Source: Centroberyx gerrardi (Eukaryota > Chordata > Actinopteri > Beryciformes > Berycidae). From it: a stretch of 64,000 bases of DNA. The notes below the pieces were generated by a model. The model was not told the origin of the DNA. It did no database searches and saw only the letters and a program-made list of their open reading frames with translations. Below are positions 17,013-34,899 of this stretch, in pieces (the first letter of the stretch is position 1; each line of letters opens with the position of its first letter). The DNA is taken from assembly GCF_048128805.1 (NCBI RefSeq), contig NC_136000.1, positions 21,487,446 through 21,551,445 of the forward strand. Reading direction: 5' to 3'. A program made the translations under genes and the position numbers.

Positions 17013-17451
17013 TTTATTTGATTTTAAAATAATAATACCATAATACCATTTAGTCTTCTTTTAACACATTCATTATCACAATTCCCTTTGATTTGGTTCA
17101 GATTTTGACACAACAGAGTTTGGCTTTAAAAGCATGAATGGCCCAATGGGTACAACCCCATCATTTCTTCACATTACTAAACTGACATCACCGGTTCAAA
17201 TGAATCCACACCCAGTGAGGCGTTAAACATCTTTGGAAAAGTTGCCTGCACTGCGCGTTGAGGTTTTAATGGTCAACCAGCCAAGCCATTTCAAGCAACA
17301 ACTCATAATAACTAGAAGCATACTGGAGGTACGGCACAGGAACTTGAACACATGGGTCTCGTCACACGTCAGACGTCACGGAGCAGAGCGGCACAGAGCA
17401 GCGGGATGGTCACAGACAAAGGGGGGGGAGGGGGGGGGGGGGGCATCATCA
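17013..17451 (-). other. th: th 3'UTR with poly(C) tract and candidate poly(A) signal
   Basis: Eight bases after the stop, the mRNA-sense strand runs C14-T-C8 (17421-17443). AATAAA on the minus strand at 17013-17018 (another at 16989-16994) would end a 3'UTR of about 0.45 kb. Confidence 0.55.
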
Positions 17452-23139
<5,688 letters not shown>

Positions 23140-23234
23140 GTTTAGGTTTTTGGTGCAGAAGAAGTCTGTCAAAGTGTGAATGAAGTGAGGATGTAATTTC
23201 TCGGGCTGTGCTGTGCTGTGCGCGCAGAGGTTTT

Positions 23235-23300
23235 TTTCGGGCGGCCAGGTTTCCTCTCTTATTTATGGGGGTCATTTGTTTGTGATTCCTGACGTCAAGC
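23235..23300 (-). promoter_or_regulatory. th: th core promoter: CRE plus TATA-like box
   Basis: A perfect palindromic CRE, TGACGTCA, lies at 23290-23297. About 24 bases downstream, in the th direction, is a TATA-like ATAAATAAG (23257-23265). This reproduces the CRE/TATA spacing of mammalian TH promoters. The start of transcription is predicted near 23235, some 95 bases before the ATG. Confidence 0.7.
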
Positions 23301-25699
23301 CCTCCCATCCCACTTATCAAACAACGCACAGCATCCAGCACGCAGCCACCCTTTGACTTAATTCTTATTTAACGAAGCTAGAGGCAGTACAAAAGGCTAT
23401 TTTCGTATGGTTTCCTGTTGTTGCCTAATGTGCCACATTATCAGGGGGAATTATTGATTTCCAATATTCCGATATTTACAATGACCAATTTGAAAGTGTG
23501 AGTAAAGCAAGCAGTGGCAATACAGGGGACTGGAGTAGTTTCCTGGCTCAACTTACAACTATATGAATCCATCAGTTTCTAATGATTATTAACCCATCAA
23601 TATGTATAGTTTTCCATATATCGGGAATTGTTTCAGCCTATGTAAACACTAAAACTAAGTGGGTTTGTTTAATTTAATTTATCTATCTACTTTTATACAC
23701 ACACTATTTAGATATACACACACTATTTATATATACATACACTACACAGTGAATATTTTTTTAATAAGAGTGTATTCCTAGATGGGTGGCACATTAACAG
23801 TCTTCTAACAAGCATAGAGTGTTGATCTTATGACATATTATAATTTATATTAAAAAAAAAAGTAGTTGTATTGCACTGATGAAATTATCATTTTGTTATT
23901 TCCTATAGTTAATTATCATTTTGATATTTAATACAGTTACTTAATATTAAAGGAGAAACTTGAAAAAATATTTAAATAGTTGAATTCCTGCAGCAGTGCT
24001 TGATACTACTTAATATCTGTCTAATACCACTTATATGAATGTAGTTTTTCTTTTGAGTTTTTTTTTTTTTTTCCTCCAACAATGTATGTACTGTATGTAG
24101 CCACCAGTCAGATGCAATGACAGACAACAGGACAGGCTACACACTGTAGTCATGTTTGGACAGTACATGAAAGCCTCAACCTCAGGGCTTTATATAAAGG
24201 TTAGACCAGAGAAAAGTCAACTGTGGAAAATTAAGTCACTTTATCAGCTCAATCCAATCTGCACCGCTCCTCACAAATTAGATTCTGAGTGTAGAAAAAA
24301 CAACAAAGGAGGAAAAAAGAGAACTACAGGTTGTTTTCCTGTTTGGGCCGCTCTGTCTGTTTCTTACCTCAGCAACAACAGCATCAAGTGAATTTGCAGC
24401 GCTTATGGCTGGGGGCGTCGGTGGCTAACATGATTGTAAAGTGATGTACAGTGGCCAGAGGCGAGGAGAGGTAAAGGGATTATCCCTGGACCTTTGGCCA
24501 CATGCTGCCACAGCCAGCGAGCTCGCAACGGTGCAGAGGAGGCAGAGGGGGCCGCAGTGTGACTCTTCCCCCAGCCTGAACACACAGCCTGAAAATGCTA
24601 AAGAGCGCTGCTGTAGCCCAGGGCACAGACAGTGGCAGGCCCTTCCTTTATTGGGGGAGGACAGACAGAGTAGGAAGGAAGGAAGATAAAGCAAACTGAC
24701 ATTAAGACATAAACCACAGCGATTTTCCACCTTGTTTAAGCCTATTTTCTGCATGGAAACAGCTTCAATTGGTATATCTTTAGAAACAAAGCATTATGGG
24801 TTTTGTTTTTATCTATCTTGCGCTTTCTTGAAAGTGGCATGACATAAAAGAATGAGCAATAGGCAGAAGCTTGACATTTATTCAGAGATACGATGATCTA
24901 CTTTGTGGTTTGTTGCGTCAGTGTATTTAGGTTTATTCGATATAAGTTAACTGACTTAAATCTTTCAACTGACTCTGAAGGGTAGTGCGTTAAAAACACT
25001 GTTGGAGATTATGTGCCTCTGAGTTAGAGAATTCAGATTAGTTAATGTGGTAATGATTTAGAAATTGTATTTACTAGTAATGCTCCCAAAAGCAAGTCGA
25101 ATAGCCAGAAAGCATTACCATCCAAAGACACATCCCCGAAAAACAATAACCACAACATCCATTTATTATAAAATTGAATATCTTTTTAAGTCAGTCCCGG
25201 AAAAAAAAAAAAAACAGCTAATTGTATTCTAAAACCACAAGGGACTTAATGGAAATACAGCAGCCCAGGTTCATCCAAGTTCAACCAAATTTGGTCTGTC
25301 TGAGGAGTGGGAAGTGGAGCTACAGGCTGAATGAGGATCAAGATAAACGGATATCCTTCCTTCTCATCCCTCCAAATGTCTGCTTCACTGTGTCAGTCCC
25401 TGTTTATCAAGACCAGCCCATTACTGGCCGTTTGAAATCGCCCAGAGAGGAAGGTTTCCCGATCTTCCCTCGTTTTCTCGCTATACAGTCAGCTTGGACA
25501 TATTCATTTCCAATCTTTAATATGTTAAAGGGGCATGTCATTACAATTCCAAAGTGTCTAATCTGTGCTCACAGGGGCCCGACATGAGAGAGATTTAAGG
25601 GTTGTGGAAGTGGATTACCATTCAAGATGAACTGGTTTTAAAGTTTTGACGCTTATATCATGTGACCTGTACCTTACCAGACTCTTGGTGTGGTGTAGG

Positions 25700-26080
25700 C
25701 TGGCTAGGGGTGCAGCTGAGTCCTTTCTGGCCCCCTGTGGTTAGGCTGACTCATCGCCACCACTGAGTCAACCCCCATCATTGCTCATGCCAGGTATCGA
25801 GGCCACCTTTTGTTAGAAATGTTACACTTGAAGAGGCGATATCTCTCTGCCATTCATCTCTCTGTGTTTATCCAATTCCATCTTCCTTTCTGGAAGTGTT
25901 GCTGGGGTCCACAAATGACACCGGGATGATAATTATTACAATTATGTATTGATTCAATGGCAGCGTTGTGGCATTGTGAGCGTCAGCTTTCCCCTGCATA
26001 ATTGTGGGACTTCAGACGGGCTAATTGCAGCTAATGCGAACAGCTGGGCGATTATTCATCGTCCTCCACTTTTCTTTTCT
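25700..26080. promoter_or_regulatory. Putative conserved regulatory element
   Basis: A low-repeat block with several TAATTG/TAATTA homeodomain-type words and CAGCTG E-boxes close together (for example around 25930-26055). The assignment rests on composition only. Confidence 0.25.
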
Positions 26081-26286
26081 CTCTCTCTATTGAGCGATGC
26101 TAGTCGTCTTTGTGGGGGTCATTAGACTCATCCAGTTGATGAGGAGAGAAGGAAATACAAATAAATGTTCTATTAATCAGAATAATGTTGGGTAAACAGC
26201 ATCATAATAAGCATATCCACTTGTAGTGCATATGGTGGCTGACTAGCCTTACGATCGTGAGTTGGCTGGTGCTGAAGTGTGGGTGA

Positions 26287-26288
<2 letters not shown>

Positions 26289-26319
<31 letters not shown>

Positions 26320-26414
26320 ATGTGTGTGGCAGCTATTCTATATGCATATTTGTATAAGAATACAAATATACAAATTGTGTAAGAATGACAGAGGGATGAT
26401 GATGATGATGATGA
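26289..26414 (+). repeat. (GT)n and (GAT)n microsatellites
   Basis: GT at 26289-26315 and GAT at 26396-26414. Confidence 0.9.
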
Positions 26415-26729
26415 TAACAGTGTATTCTCTTTCGGTACAGTGACTGTCACTCATTGTCCCCTGAAATCGGAGCACTCTTATCTTTCAGATGTTCTCCGCA
26501 CAGCAACCTGCACTCCTGTCTCAAACTGTTTGTTGTGATGATATTTGATATCTGAACCCTAATGGAAACATGGAATTCAGAGGAACACATGCTGAGGAAA
26601 GGGGAACTCTGCAGTGGTGATGCTTGAGCCGTCTGTCTGATGTCTGCTCAAGTCTGTTTGATTCTCTTTTGTGTGGAAAGTCAGGATGCATTGTGCTTTA
26701 GATTTGGATCTCGGCTTGTACATGCAATA

Positions 26730-26730
<1 letters not shown>

Positions 26731-26770
<40 letters not shown>
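26731..26770 (+). repeat. (CA)n microsatellite
   Basis: About 20 CA units. Confidence 0.95.
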
Positions 26771-26772
<2 letters not shown>

Positions 26773-27289
26773 CCACACAAACACACCAACACACAAAGAG
26801 ACAGAGCTTTCATTTTTGAAAGGCTTAACATCTTCAAGTATGAAAATAGTGTTAATGGTAGATTTTTACAATTGTCACAAATACGACAATGTATTTGCCA
26901 TTAAAGCTTTATGTTTTGTGGCATGCCATTCTCATACTTAAATGTTGTAATCAAGTAAATTAAGAATATAGTTAGTCCGTATTCTCAAAAAAAAGATATA
27001 CAGTATTTATGGTTGGAAGAGCATGACAATGTAATCACAGTCAACTGCAAACCAAAGTGATATCTATAAGGTAAAAATATGACAAGGCTAGAGAATAACT
27101 GCTGAAAAAATAATTGGCAAAAACTATTATTCAGTCAACATTCAATGAGTCATGAGGTCCTCAACATTTGCATGGCTCGACGGCATTAGGCATCTTTATT
27201 CCATGTAAGCCTTGTGCTCTCATGAAATAATGCACAACAATCATTTGTTATCCTCTCTCTTTTTTTTTTTTTAACAGAGCGTCTGTGAC

Positions 27290-27600
27290 CGGCGATGGCA
27301 GTGATTGCTTTTGCATGTGTCAAAATACAGCTGCCAAGTGGAATGACTAATCACACAGAGTGCTCCTCCACTGCCTCTGTCTACATGTGTAATTTGACAG
27401 CGGTGGCAGAAAGTGTTTCTGGGGTGGGCGAGTGGTTGAGGGAGTGATGCTCAATGGTCCGTGTTGACTGCCGTCAGCACGTCGGTGCCATGGCGGCCCG
27501 TAACTGCGGCTGTGGCTGTGACACGACCAAACATATTATCAACCGGCTGTTGTGACCCTGTCACGGCCCGGGCTGTCACCACTGGGACCTGGCTTAAGTA
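27290..27600. promoter_or_regulatory. Putative conserved GC-rich element
   Basis: A non-repetitive stretch, more GC-rich than its AT-rich surroundings, with CAGCTG, TAATCA and several CpGs and no good ORF. It could be an enhancer; nothing more can be said from sequence. Confidence 0.2.
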
Positions 27601-27661
27601 TAGTTTTCCCATTCATACTTTAAACAGAACCTGATTTTCAAGCCTCTAGACTATAGGCTAT

Positions 27662-27688
27662 ACACACACACACACACACACACACACA
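27662..27688 (+). repeat. (CA)n microsatellite
   Basis: About 13 CA units. Confidence 0.95.
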
Positions 27689-30600
27689 TTCACATGATGT
27701 GAAAGTGTAGTTTAATGGGATCCCATTATGGCTAAACAGAGAGGGTTGACTGAAGATTTCCAAATTGACCAGAATGACTAAACTGATTGTCTTCATTTGC
27801 TCCTGAAGGGAACATATGATTCCTGTCGTGTGTGAGTGGCACATTTACCCATTTAGAAAATGAACAGCAGGTTATGACAAAACATGAACAAAGCCCGTAT
27901 ACCTGAATGTACTTGGACAGTTGAGACCTCAAATTAGAAAGAGATAGTGTATGTGAAGGTGACCCACCCAAGTGTTGTTGTCATTTCGGGGCTCCTGAAT
28001 TGTGTCCCGTTCCTTTTATTTTTCGTCTATGTCGAAAATTAATAGGATTTCTGTTTCCCATTTACCAATCATTTAGTCCTTTAAATATGTGAAACCATAA
28101 CATTAGATATATCACAGGGCTATTTATTTATTGTATGTGTTATCAACTATCTATTTTAAAAAATATATATTTGCAAACTAGGCATCAGTACCAAATGCTG
28201 AAACTAGTTAATGCTGCTGTTTTTTTTACATTTTTTCATTGCGGCTTCAAAACTGGTCCACAAATAGAGACATCCATATTAAATCCAAAGATCTTAAACA
28301 AAATAGTCACATCCCTTTTCATTCTCCCATTAGTCTGACAAGGTGATGGAACCGGAATCCCTTATTTGGGCAGAAATATTTACGTCACCCTTCGGTGGTC
28401 TGTAAGCATCTTTTCAAATAAAGCATGGCAGTGAAATATGGCCGTGTTCTCAGCCTGTCCATGACAGATAGCTGTTGAAGCAAAGCAATGGCTTTATCTT
28501 TTCTAAGCTACTTTTTGATGCTACTTTTCCATATGTTAACGATGCTTTGGGCAACGTGTGTGCCTCTCTCGCTCGCTCTTTCTCTCTCTAGCAACATGTG
28601 CCTTTCCAAATGTCACCTCTGATAACTGCATCCAGATATCTATGTGTCATGTCGAATCTGCCCAGCAGGAGACAAATTCATGTGAGCAATTTTTACTCAC
28701 TCAACAATGATTTCCATCAGTCACCATAAGTGGTTTAAGAACTCACTGGTCGCAAATCAGTTTCTTTCAGACTTACAGGCTACATTGACACTGCCATCAA
28801 ATCTGTTTTTTTCACCAAAATAAAACTATTTATTGGCATTGTTGTTTTGTGAGTGGTGTCCATTATCATATACATTCACATACACGCATACACTCTATTT
28901 CCTTAAACCCGCAACAAATCCAGAGAGGCAGCACTCGCAACTCAGCACCTTTCTGACCTGCTCGAGTGTACAGAAACATAAACCTGTTTGTAGACGAGTA
29001 AGCACCTCTCATCCAACCATTTGTCCTGTGCTGGGGTCAGGGAAGCAGCATAATGACGCTGTGGCAGCACCCATTCCCCCTCCAGCAGTGACACACGGCT
29101 CTGTGGCTGGAGAGACTCCTGATTAGATTTACCTTTCCTTAATGGGCCCCTGTCAGCCGGCAGCCCGGGGGGCCGTGCTGCAGCCACACGGGACGAGAAT
29201 CAAGCTGCTGCAGCCTCAGATAAACCTCACCTCCAGTGTTCCCACTGCTCCCACTGTCACTCATACATCCATACAGCATTTACCCATTTAATAATGATAA
29301 TAATAATACTTTTTCATAGAAATAAATGTCAATTTCACTACTCTTAATCACCGATTGATGCCATACAATAGTGATTCAACCTATAACCAGCTCATGACAG
29401 CTTTTACGTTTGCTGTTCTAAACACCTGGTACCAGATAGGACAAAATTGATGGAGGCAGCAACAGTTTGTTTGCAATAAATATAAGAACTGGGTAGAAAA
29501 TCCAAGGGACACGAAACAGATTCGCTCAGCGGTGGGTAAGAAAACACAAGAAACATTAGACATAAGAAAACATCCGTCTCCGCACGAAAACTAGAGTGAA
29601 CATCTGCCTTTCCAAGATGAAGAGCACTCAAAGATGAGAAGGGACTGAGGACAGATGCAGATGTGTCTCATTTTTTTTTGGACCGGTAGGTTTTGCTGTC
29701 GTTTATTAGCCACAGTCTACACTGAATGTCTTCATTATTATGTTGGACCAGTGCCTACATTTAGTTGCAGCTTGTTACATCTATAGCTACCATTAGCGTT
29801 CTGGAAGCTAGTAGCGTAATGCTCACTCACTTATTAGCCAGCCTGCCGAGGGCTTGGCTGTAACCTTATTTGATGAAATCTAATTCATAGCTAGTTAATT
29901 TCGACCGTGTGATATTTGCTGCCCTAGCAACATTAGCTGCACACATTGTGACTTTGTCTTCAAAGTCTGTTCAGCTGTGTATTGATGGCAAGGCAATTAT
30001 CTAATGTTGATCTAACGTTATAAACAATGTTGCTTTTGATGACACAAGCATCAAGTAGCTCTGTCATATCTACAGATCTCTTTTAGTTGTCAAACATCAT
30101 GATGTGATAAACATCACGTTTGTCACATCATAAACGTTTCACAGGTAATTTGAATAACGGCAAACTCATCTGTTCAGCTCGTCAAGTTTAGTGACAGCCT
30201 AGCAGGTTGAAAGTGCTAACTTAGGTGTAGCCTATTGCTAACGCTGTCTGCTTATATAATGTTATCAGTTGAGTATTTGCTTGTGGCTAACAATTGTAAC
30301 TGATATGTAGTAATAGTCTATCTAAATAATTACCACATTGATTTATTAACCATGTTTGATATACAGTATGTACATAGTGTAGATATTACCGCTTCTGTAG
30401 ACATGGTTGATCTTAGGCACTGGGTGTTTGTTTGGGGGGTTCAAGCTATCTACGACACCATAAAGTTTGTATTTTAAAAATCGAATTACATATGCTATGC
30501 ACTGCAAAATGATTGGGGGAAATGTATACTAGATGCAGACAGTAGGAAATGGGCAGTAACATTCTCCTTTAATCGATTTTCTGAATCTCTGATAAATGAT

Positions 30601-31002
30601 AACAAAGTAGGCTAAACATGTCTCCATTAAAAGAGAGAAAAAAATGCCCAAATGTTTCCATGAAAAGACAGTGATTATACCCAAATGTATCACTACCACA
30701 CTACGAAACATCGCTGGACAGGCAACTTTACATTTTGCCCCAAACGGAAAAGCTGTAAATGCTTCCCTTGAATGCTTCTCTTCCTCTTCCTCAACAATAT
30801 GGATCAAACTCCCCTGCATGTACTTGGGTGTTGAGTCAAGATTTGCCACATATTCACGGCAAGAACTGAACAACCAGTCAGGAGCCTCCAAAGAACCATG
30901 AGGGGACAGTAGTGGGTCTTTGTATCATGGTAGTACTATAGCACCACTATCCTCATCAAAGAACCACTGAAGAACCAGAATTTACCAAAGTCACAAGATG
31001 TT

Positions 31003-31660
31003 CTTCAATACACAATCATCTACAGGAGTCACCTGGTTTCAACTCGTCATCCTACTATAAAATGAGGAAAACTCTGTCCGTCCGTCCGTCTGCCTGTCCG
31101 TCCGTCCGCATCCATTTTGCTCCTCAACGGGTTGGCCAATCAATCTGAAACTGCGCATGTGCATTGTGCATTGAGCATTGGCATAGGCAGGGACTGACGG
31201 AGCTGATTTTTTCCATTTTCCCAAATTTACGCAGTTTATGCGCCTTTTTGGCCAGTCTGCACGTAGTTGCGGCGCGCGCATCCCCGGGTATGTACCAATA
31301 CATCCATGGTATGTACTAGTGTCCTTGAAATGTGTGTTTATCAATCAGGAGTGTATAGGACTTAAATAACAAGATCTTCTTAAGTACGCAATCATGTTTG
31401 TACAGTTCAAGATGACATGGAGCTTTTCAGGAGTGGTACTCTCCATGTCCTTGAAACATGTGTTTATCAATCAGGAGTGTATAGGACTTCAATTACAAGA
31501 TGTGTCTCAACACACAATCATATTTGTACAGCTTAATGTAATATGGAGCTTTATAGGAGTGGTTTCAACTCTCTATGTGCTGAAGCGTGTCTATTATTCA
31601 GGAGTGTGTAATACTTAAATAACAAGGTGTTCTTTTAAACACAGTCATGGTTGTACAGCT
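31003..31660 (+). repeat. Approx. 126-bp minisatellite with an insertion
   Basis: The motif CAGGAGTGTATAGGACTT recurs at 31346, 31472 and (diverged) 31599. A truncated copy at 31003-31056 is separated from the rest by about 265 bp (31057-31320) that begins with a (CCGT)n run. Copies differ at scattered positions. Confidence 0.75.
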
Positions 31661-32412
31661 TAAGGTCTTATGCATCTATCTATAAAATAACTGAATTACA
31701 TCTTGGTGGCTCTACATACCATATACACCAGTGTTTCACCAGTGGTTTGGGGTCATTTTGGTTTTGGTTCATTGTCTGTCCCTGTTTTGGTGTTTTTCAA
31801 TGCAGGTTAAAGCCCTAAATGCGTTCTTATTTTAAGAATTTATTATAAGTATTAATTGTAAACATTAAAGACAATTATTATACTGGGGTAATTATACTGG
31901 GGTAAATTATGATTTTTTTTAATTTTTATTTTCTCGAGCATTGGATGCGGTTAGATGTGATTTAGTGGAAACGAAACACCAATGTACAGTACATGCAACT
32001 GCAGTTGGGATAGGTTTGAACAGCTTCTGTCTTGTTGCATCTGACTCTTCTCCTCTCTCTCTGTATATATGGACACAAAAACCAATGAAACACAACCTAC
32101 TCTCATTTTTAAAAATAGTTCAGTTGGTATATTTGCAGACAAATACCATTAATAATGAGATAAAAATGATGCAACATGAAAGCTAGGGTGCCCTTCATAG
32201 GACATCCTTAACTGTCAGGGTTTGAATGGTCTGGATACACCGTGTTTTGCTGTCAAGTTTTTGATGCCGAAATTATAGGAAATACCATTGTCACTAGTCA
32301 TTTAAATTGTGTCATCACACAAAATCTGTCATTGTGTGTTTGCATATGTCTGGGTGTGTGATAGTAGGTGTTATGGGTTGTTTTTGTTGGTGGCTAAAAG
32401 GTTTAGCTGTCG

Positions 32413-32637
32413 TTGCAGAATCAGGATGACAGAGTCCGCAGAGGACAAAAGACAGAAAAAAAAATCGACAAGACGTCACGATTGAAATTGCTTATCGGTG
32501 CAGATGAAAGTAAATTGCACTCAAATCGCATAAAACGTGAGCAGAGAACTCTGCCTGCCATAAGTTGGATCGATGGCTCTGTTGAATTTGTTATGCGTGC
32601 GGGGCCTTCTGACGCAGACACCTCGGACGAGATCTAG
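32413..32637 (+). other. Unassigned 74-codon ORF
   Basis: A Lys/Arg/Asp-rich reading frame (ending DADTSDEI) that follows a GTTGCAG acceptor-like sequence and contains an AGACGTCACG CRE-like core. No family was recognised and there is no clear promoter. It may be chance or a non-coding conserved element. Confidence 0.12.
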
Positions 32638-33076
32638 TAGTTCCGCTTGCCATTTTTCATCCCTCTACCCCCCACCACCACCCAAGACCTCCTCCTGTGA
32701 ATAATGACTGCAGCTGTGCCGATGTGGCCACTCGCCGTGTGTGTGTGCTTGTTTGCGGGTCTTATTTTGATGGGCTTTTACAGTCTGTGTGTGTGTGTGT
32801 GTGTGTCTGTCTGATTATGGTGTACAGATAGGCCATTACCCATGCATTAGGAGGAGAGGGGCCTAATGGACAACAGAGGATGCAGGGGCAGGGTGGCTAG
32901 TAAACACTGGCCTGTCCTCATGGCCATATCAATACTGCCATCTGGGAGTTTGGCCACTTCATTCACAAAACCAATACCCCGGTGGGATGAGGTGGGCCAG
33001 CGTACAGGCTGCTGCTGTGTGTGCAATCACCGCAGAGAGGGAAGGGGCTTTCATGATGTACACTTTCAGAAGGATG

Positions 33077-33078
<2 letters not shown>

Positions 33079-33123
<45 letters not shown>

Positions 33124-33150
33124 AAGAAAGAAAGAAAGAAAGAAAGAAAG
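33079..33150 (+). repeat. (GT)n followed by (GAAA)n
   Basis: About 21 GT units, then about 6 AAAG units. Confidence 0.95.
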
Positions 33151-33396
33151 AGAATTATACATTAGGGGCATAGTCAAAACCACTACAGTTGATAATCAAT
33201 TACAAGACCAGGTCCAAAGGGGGTCGGGACAAAAGTCAAGACCGAGACCAGAGCAAATTGAGTGAGAAAATCAAATGATTAGGGAGTTTCTTAAGGTTCT
33301 TAAGGATAAACATAGATGTAGATCTCTCTGTACTATACCCTTTAAAATTCTGTTAATCAATGTATTGAAGTTAGGGGATCATTACATACAAAGATT

Positions 33397-33424
33397 CATT
33401 CATTCATTCATTCATTCATTCATT
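33397..33424 (+). repeat. (ATTC)7 microsatellite
   Basis: Seven perfect ATTC units. Confidence 0.95.
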
Positions 33425-34446
33425 GTCTTTAGATTTCTTAGATAGGCAGGAAAGAGTCAACGTGCAATTGTTGGAGAAAATGAACGAGTGGAAAACATTT
33501 GTGTACTTGCATGCATGTTGTGTGAATGTGGGTCGCGTCGGCTGGTGACTAACTGAGAGGGAGAGAGAGGACAAGAAAGACAGAAAGAACGAGAGAAAGA
33601 TAAAGCAAGAAGAGCAAGAGCAAGAGAGAGAAAGAGGGGAGACAGACTATATTAAGCGAAAGATAACATACGTATGACCGCTGCAGGTTCGGGTCAGGGA
33701 GAAAGCAGATCTGCCTCCAGGCTAGTCTTAATATTACATCACCGAGGCAGAGGAGTCACGGGAGCTGTGAACTCTGCGGTGTTCTCTGTGATTTCTGCAG
33801 CCTCCGACAATCTGCTATCAGAGACAAAGAATGGCTTAACGATGAGCGTACGGACCCATGATATTCACTCTGTATTTTTAAGCCTGCACATCCATTGTAC
33901 CGTGATTCTCCAGTAAATCACAGAGACGCTGTTGATGCTATAAGATACAGCGCTTCAAAGTCTGGCTGCAATCAACCCATCTGACAGAATGCACCGGACT
34001 GTGATAAGGTTTTATCTTCAATCGCCACATGTGCAGAACAAACATTTCCACTACTCGCACAATGAAATGTACAGACACACACACAAACACACAGTTGGAT
34101 ATGGTGAGCCTTGCAGTTGTTTGACTAGACAAATGGAGATGCAGTAGGATACGTAACATTTGAACAGCCAGGTGTGCGCCTCTGCCCACCCAGACAGGGT
34201 ACAAAGGAGAGAGAGGGGGTGGAACCGGTGAGCTGGGGACTTAACGGACGGGCCGAAGCTGTAAAGTACGGCTTGTGTGCGAAAGCTGCAGGTGTTACTA
34301 TTGTCTTAACAATAACACATGGCCTCCTACAAAGACGGAGCTCGTGCGGAGGGTCGCAAAATTCTCAAAGGCTTTCAAATGACTGTGTTTAAAGACGTTT
34401 TTGTGTTCTGCTTTGATTTATTGGTGGAAACTCAAAGATCCACACT

Positions 34447-34454
34447 GATATAAA
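34447..34454 (+). promoter_or_regulatory. TATA-like box ahead of a small ORF
   Basis: GATATAAAATGAG occurs at about 34447-34459. A start about 28 bases downstream would place the ATG at 34526 in a 5'UTR of about 50 nt. A SOX-like palindrome, TATTGTCTTAACAATA, lies at 34299-34314. Confidence 0.3.
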
Positions 34455-34525
34455 ATGAGCGCACAATGAACTTCCCTGTGCGTTCGAGCGTCAGTTTCCA
34501 TTTCAAACAACGCTACCATCACCCT

Positions 34526-34768
34526 ATGTTTCCAAAGTCAGCAATTACTGTACTCTTGCTGCTAGGTCTCTGGCTCATCCCAAATGCTACACAATCACAT
34601 TTGATTTCCTCTGTGAGCACAGACCTTACTGGTAAATGTCACAGTGTGACAGGCACAAAGCCTGGTCACCACAGTCGTAGCCTGAGGCCCCAGTTGCTGT
34701 CACTTCCTTTCAAGCGTGTGGACGACGCAGTGGTTGATAGCAAACAGAAGGGAGGCCAGATTTGGTGA
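34526..34768 (+). CDS. Candidate small secreted peptide precursor (80 aa), unknown
   Basis: I do not recognise this as a known family. From Met 34526 the first 24 residues look like a signal peptide (MFPKSAITVLLLLGLWLI, cleavage plausible after NATQS). They are followed by a 56-aa tail with one Cys and a dibasic KR site (LPFKRVDD), then TGA. The frame also opens 20 codons earlier, at 34466. A TATA-like box lies about 75 bases upstream of the ATG and AATAAA lies about 125 bases after the stop, so promoter, ORF and poly(A) signal are in the right order for a compact intronless gene. All three elements are short and could be coincidence in AT-rich DNA. It may also be the first exon of something longer, or non-coding. 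Confidence 0.25.
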   Translation: MFPKSAITVLLLLGLWLIPNATQSHLISSVSTDLTGKCHSVTGTKPGHHSRSLRPQLLSLPFKRVDDAVVDSKQKGGQIW

Positions 34769-34893
34769 CTTTCTGTCTGTTAACCTGATAGGCTATTTCC
34801 TCTTATTTAAAAAATCAAAAACGACTACTTACGTCAGGTTGATCTGTGGAATTTTGTATGTTAACTTCTGAGCTTGTCATGAATGATAAAGAT

Positions 34894-34899
34894 TAATAA
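34894..34899 (+). terminator. Candidate poly(A) signal after the small ORF
   Basis: AATAAA in the context GATTAATAAAATGCC, about 125 bases after the TGA of the 80-codon ORF. Confidence 0.3.

Larger units (their letters stand above)
23301..34430. other. th-nap1l4 intergenic region, first part, no recognised gene
   Basis: About 11 kb without an exon I can assign. No bHLH (ASCL-type) sequence was found. It holds CA and GAT microsatellites (26289-26315, 26396-26414, 26731-26770, 27662-27688, 33079-33150), low-repeat blocks that look conserved (25700-26080, 27290-27600), a stretch near 29700-30300 rich in GCTAGC/GTTAGC words of the kind seen in fish CpG-rich introns, and a minisatellite at 31003-31660. 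Confidence 0.6.

Noticed and set aside
25222-25587. 121-codon plus-strand frame
   Set aside because: Begins just after a poly(A) run, has no signal, domain or splice context; more likely non-coding.
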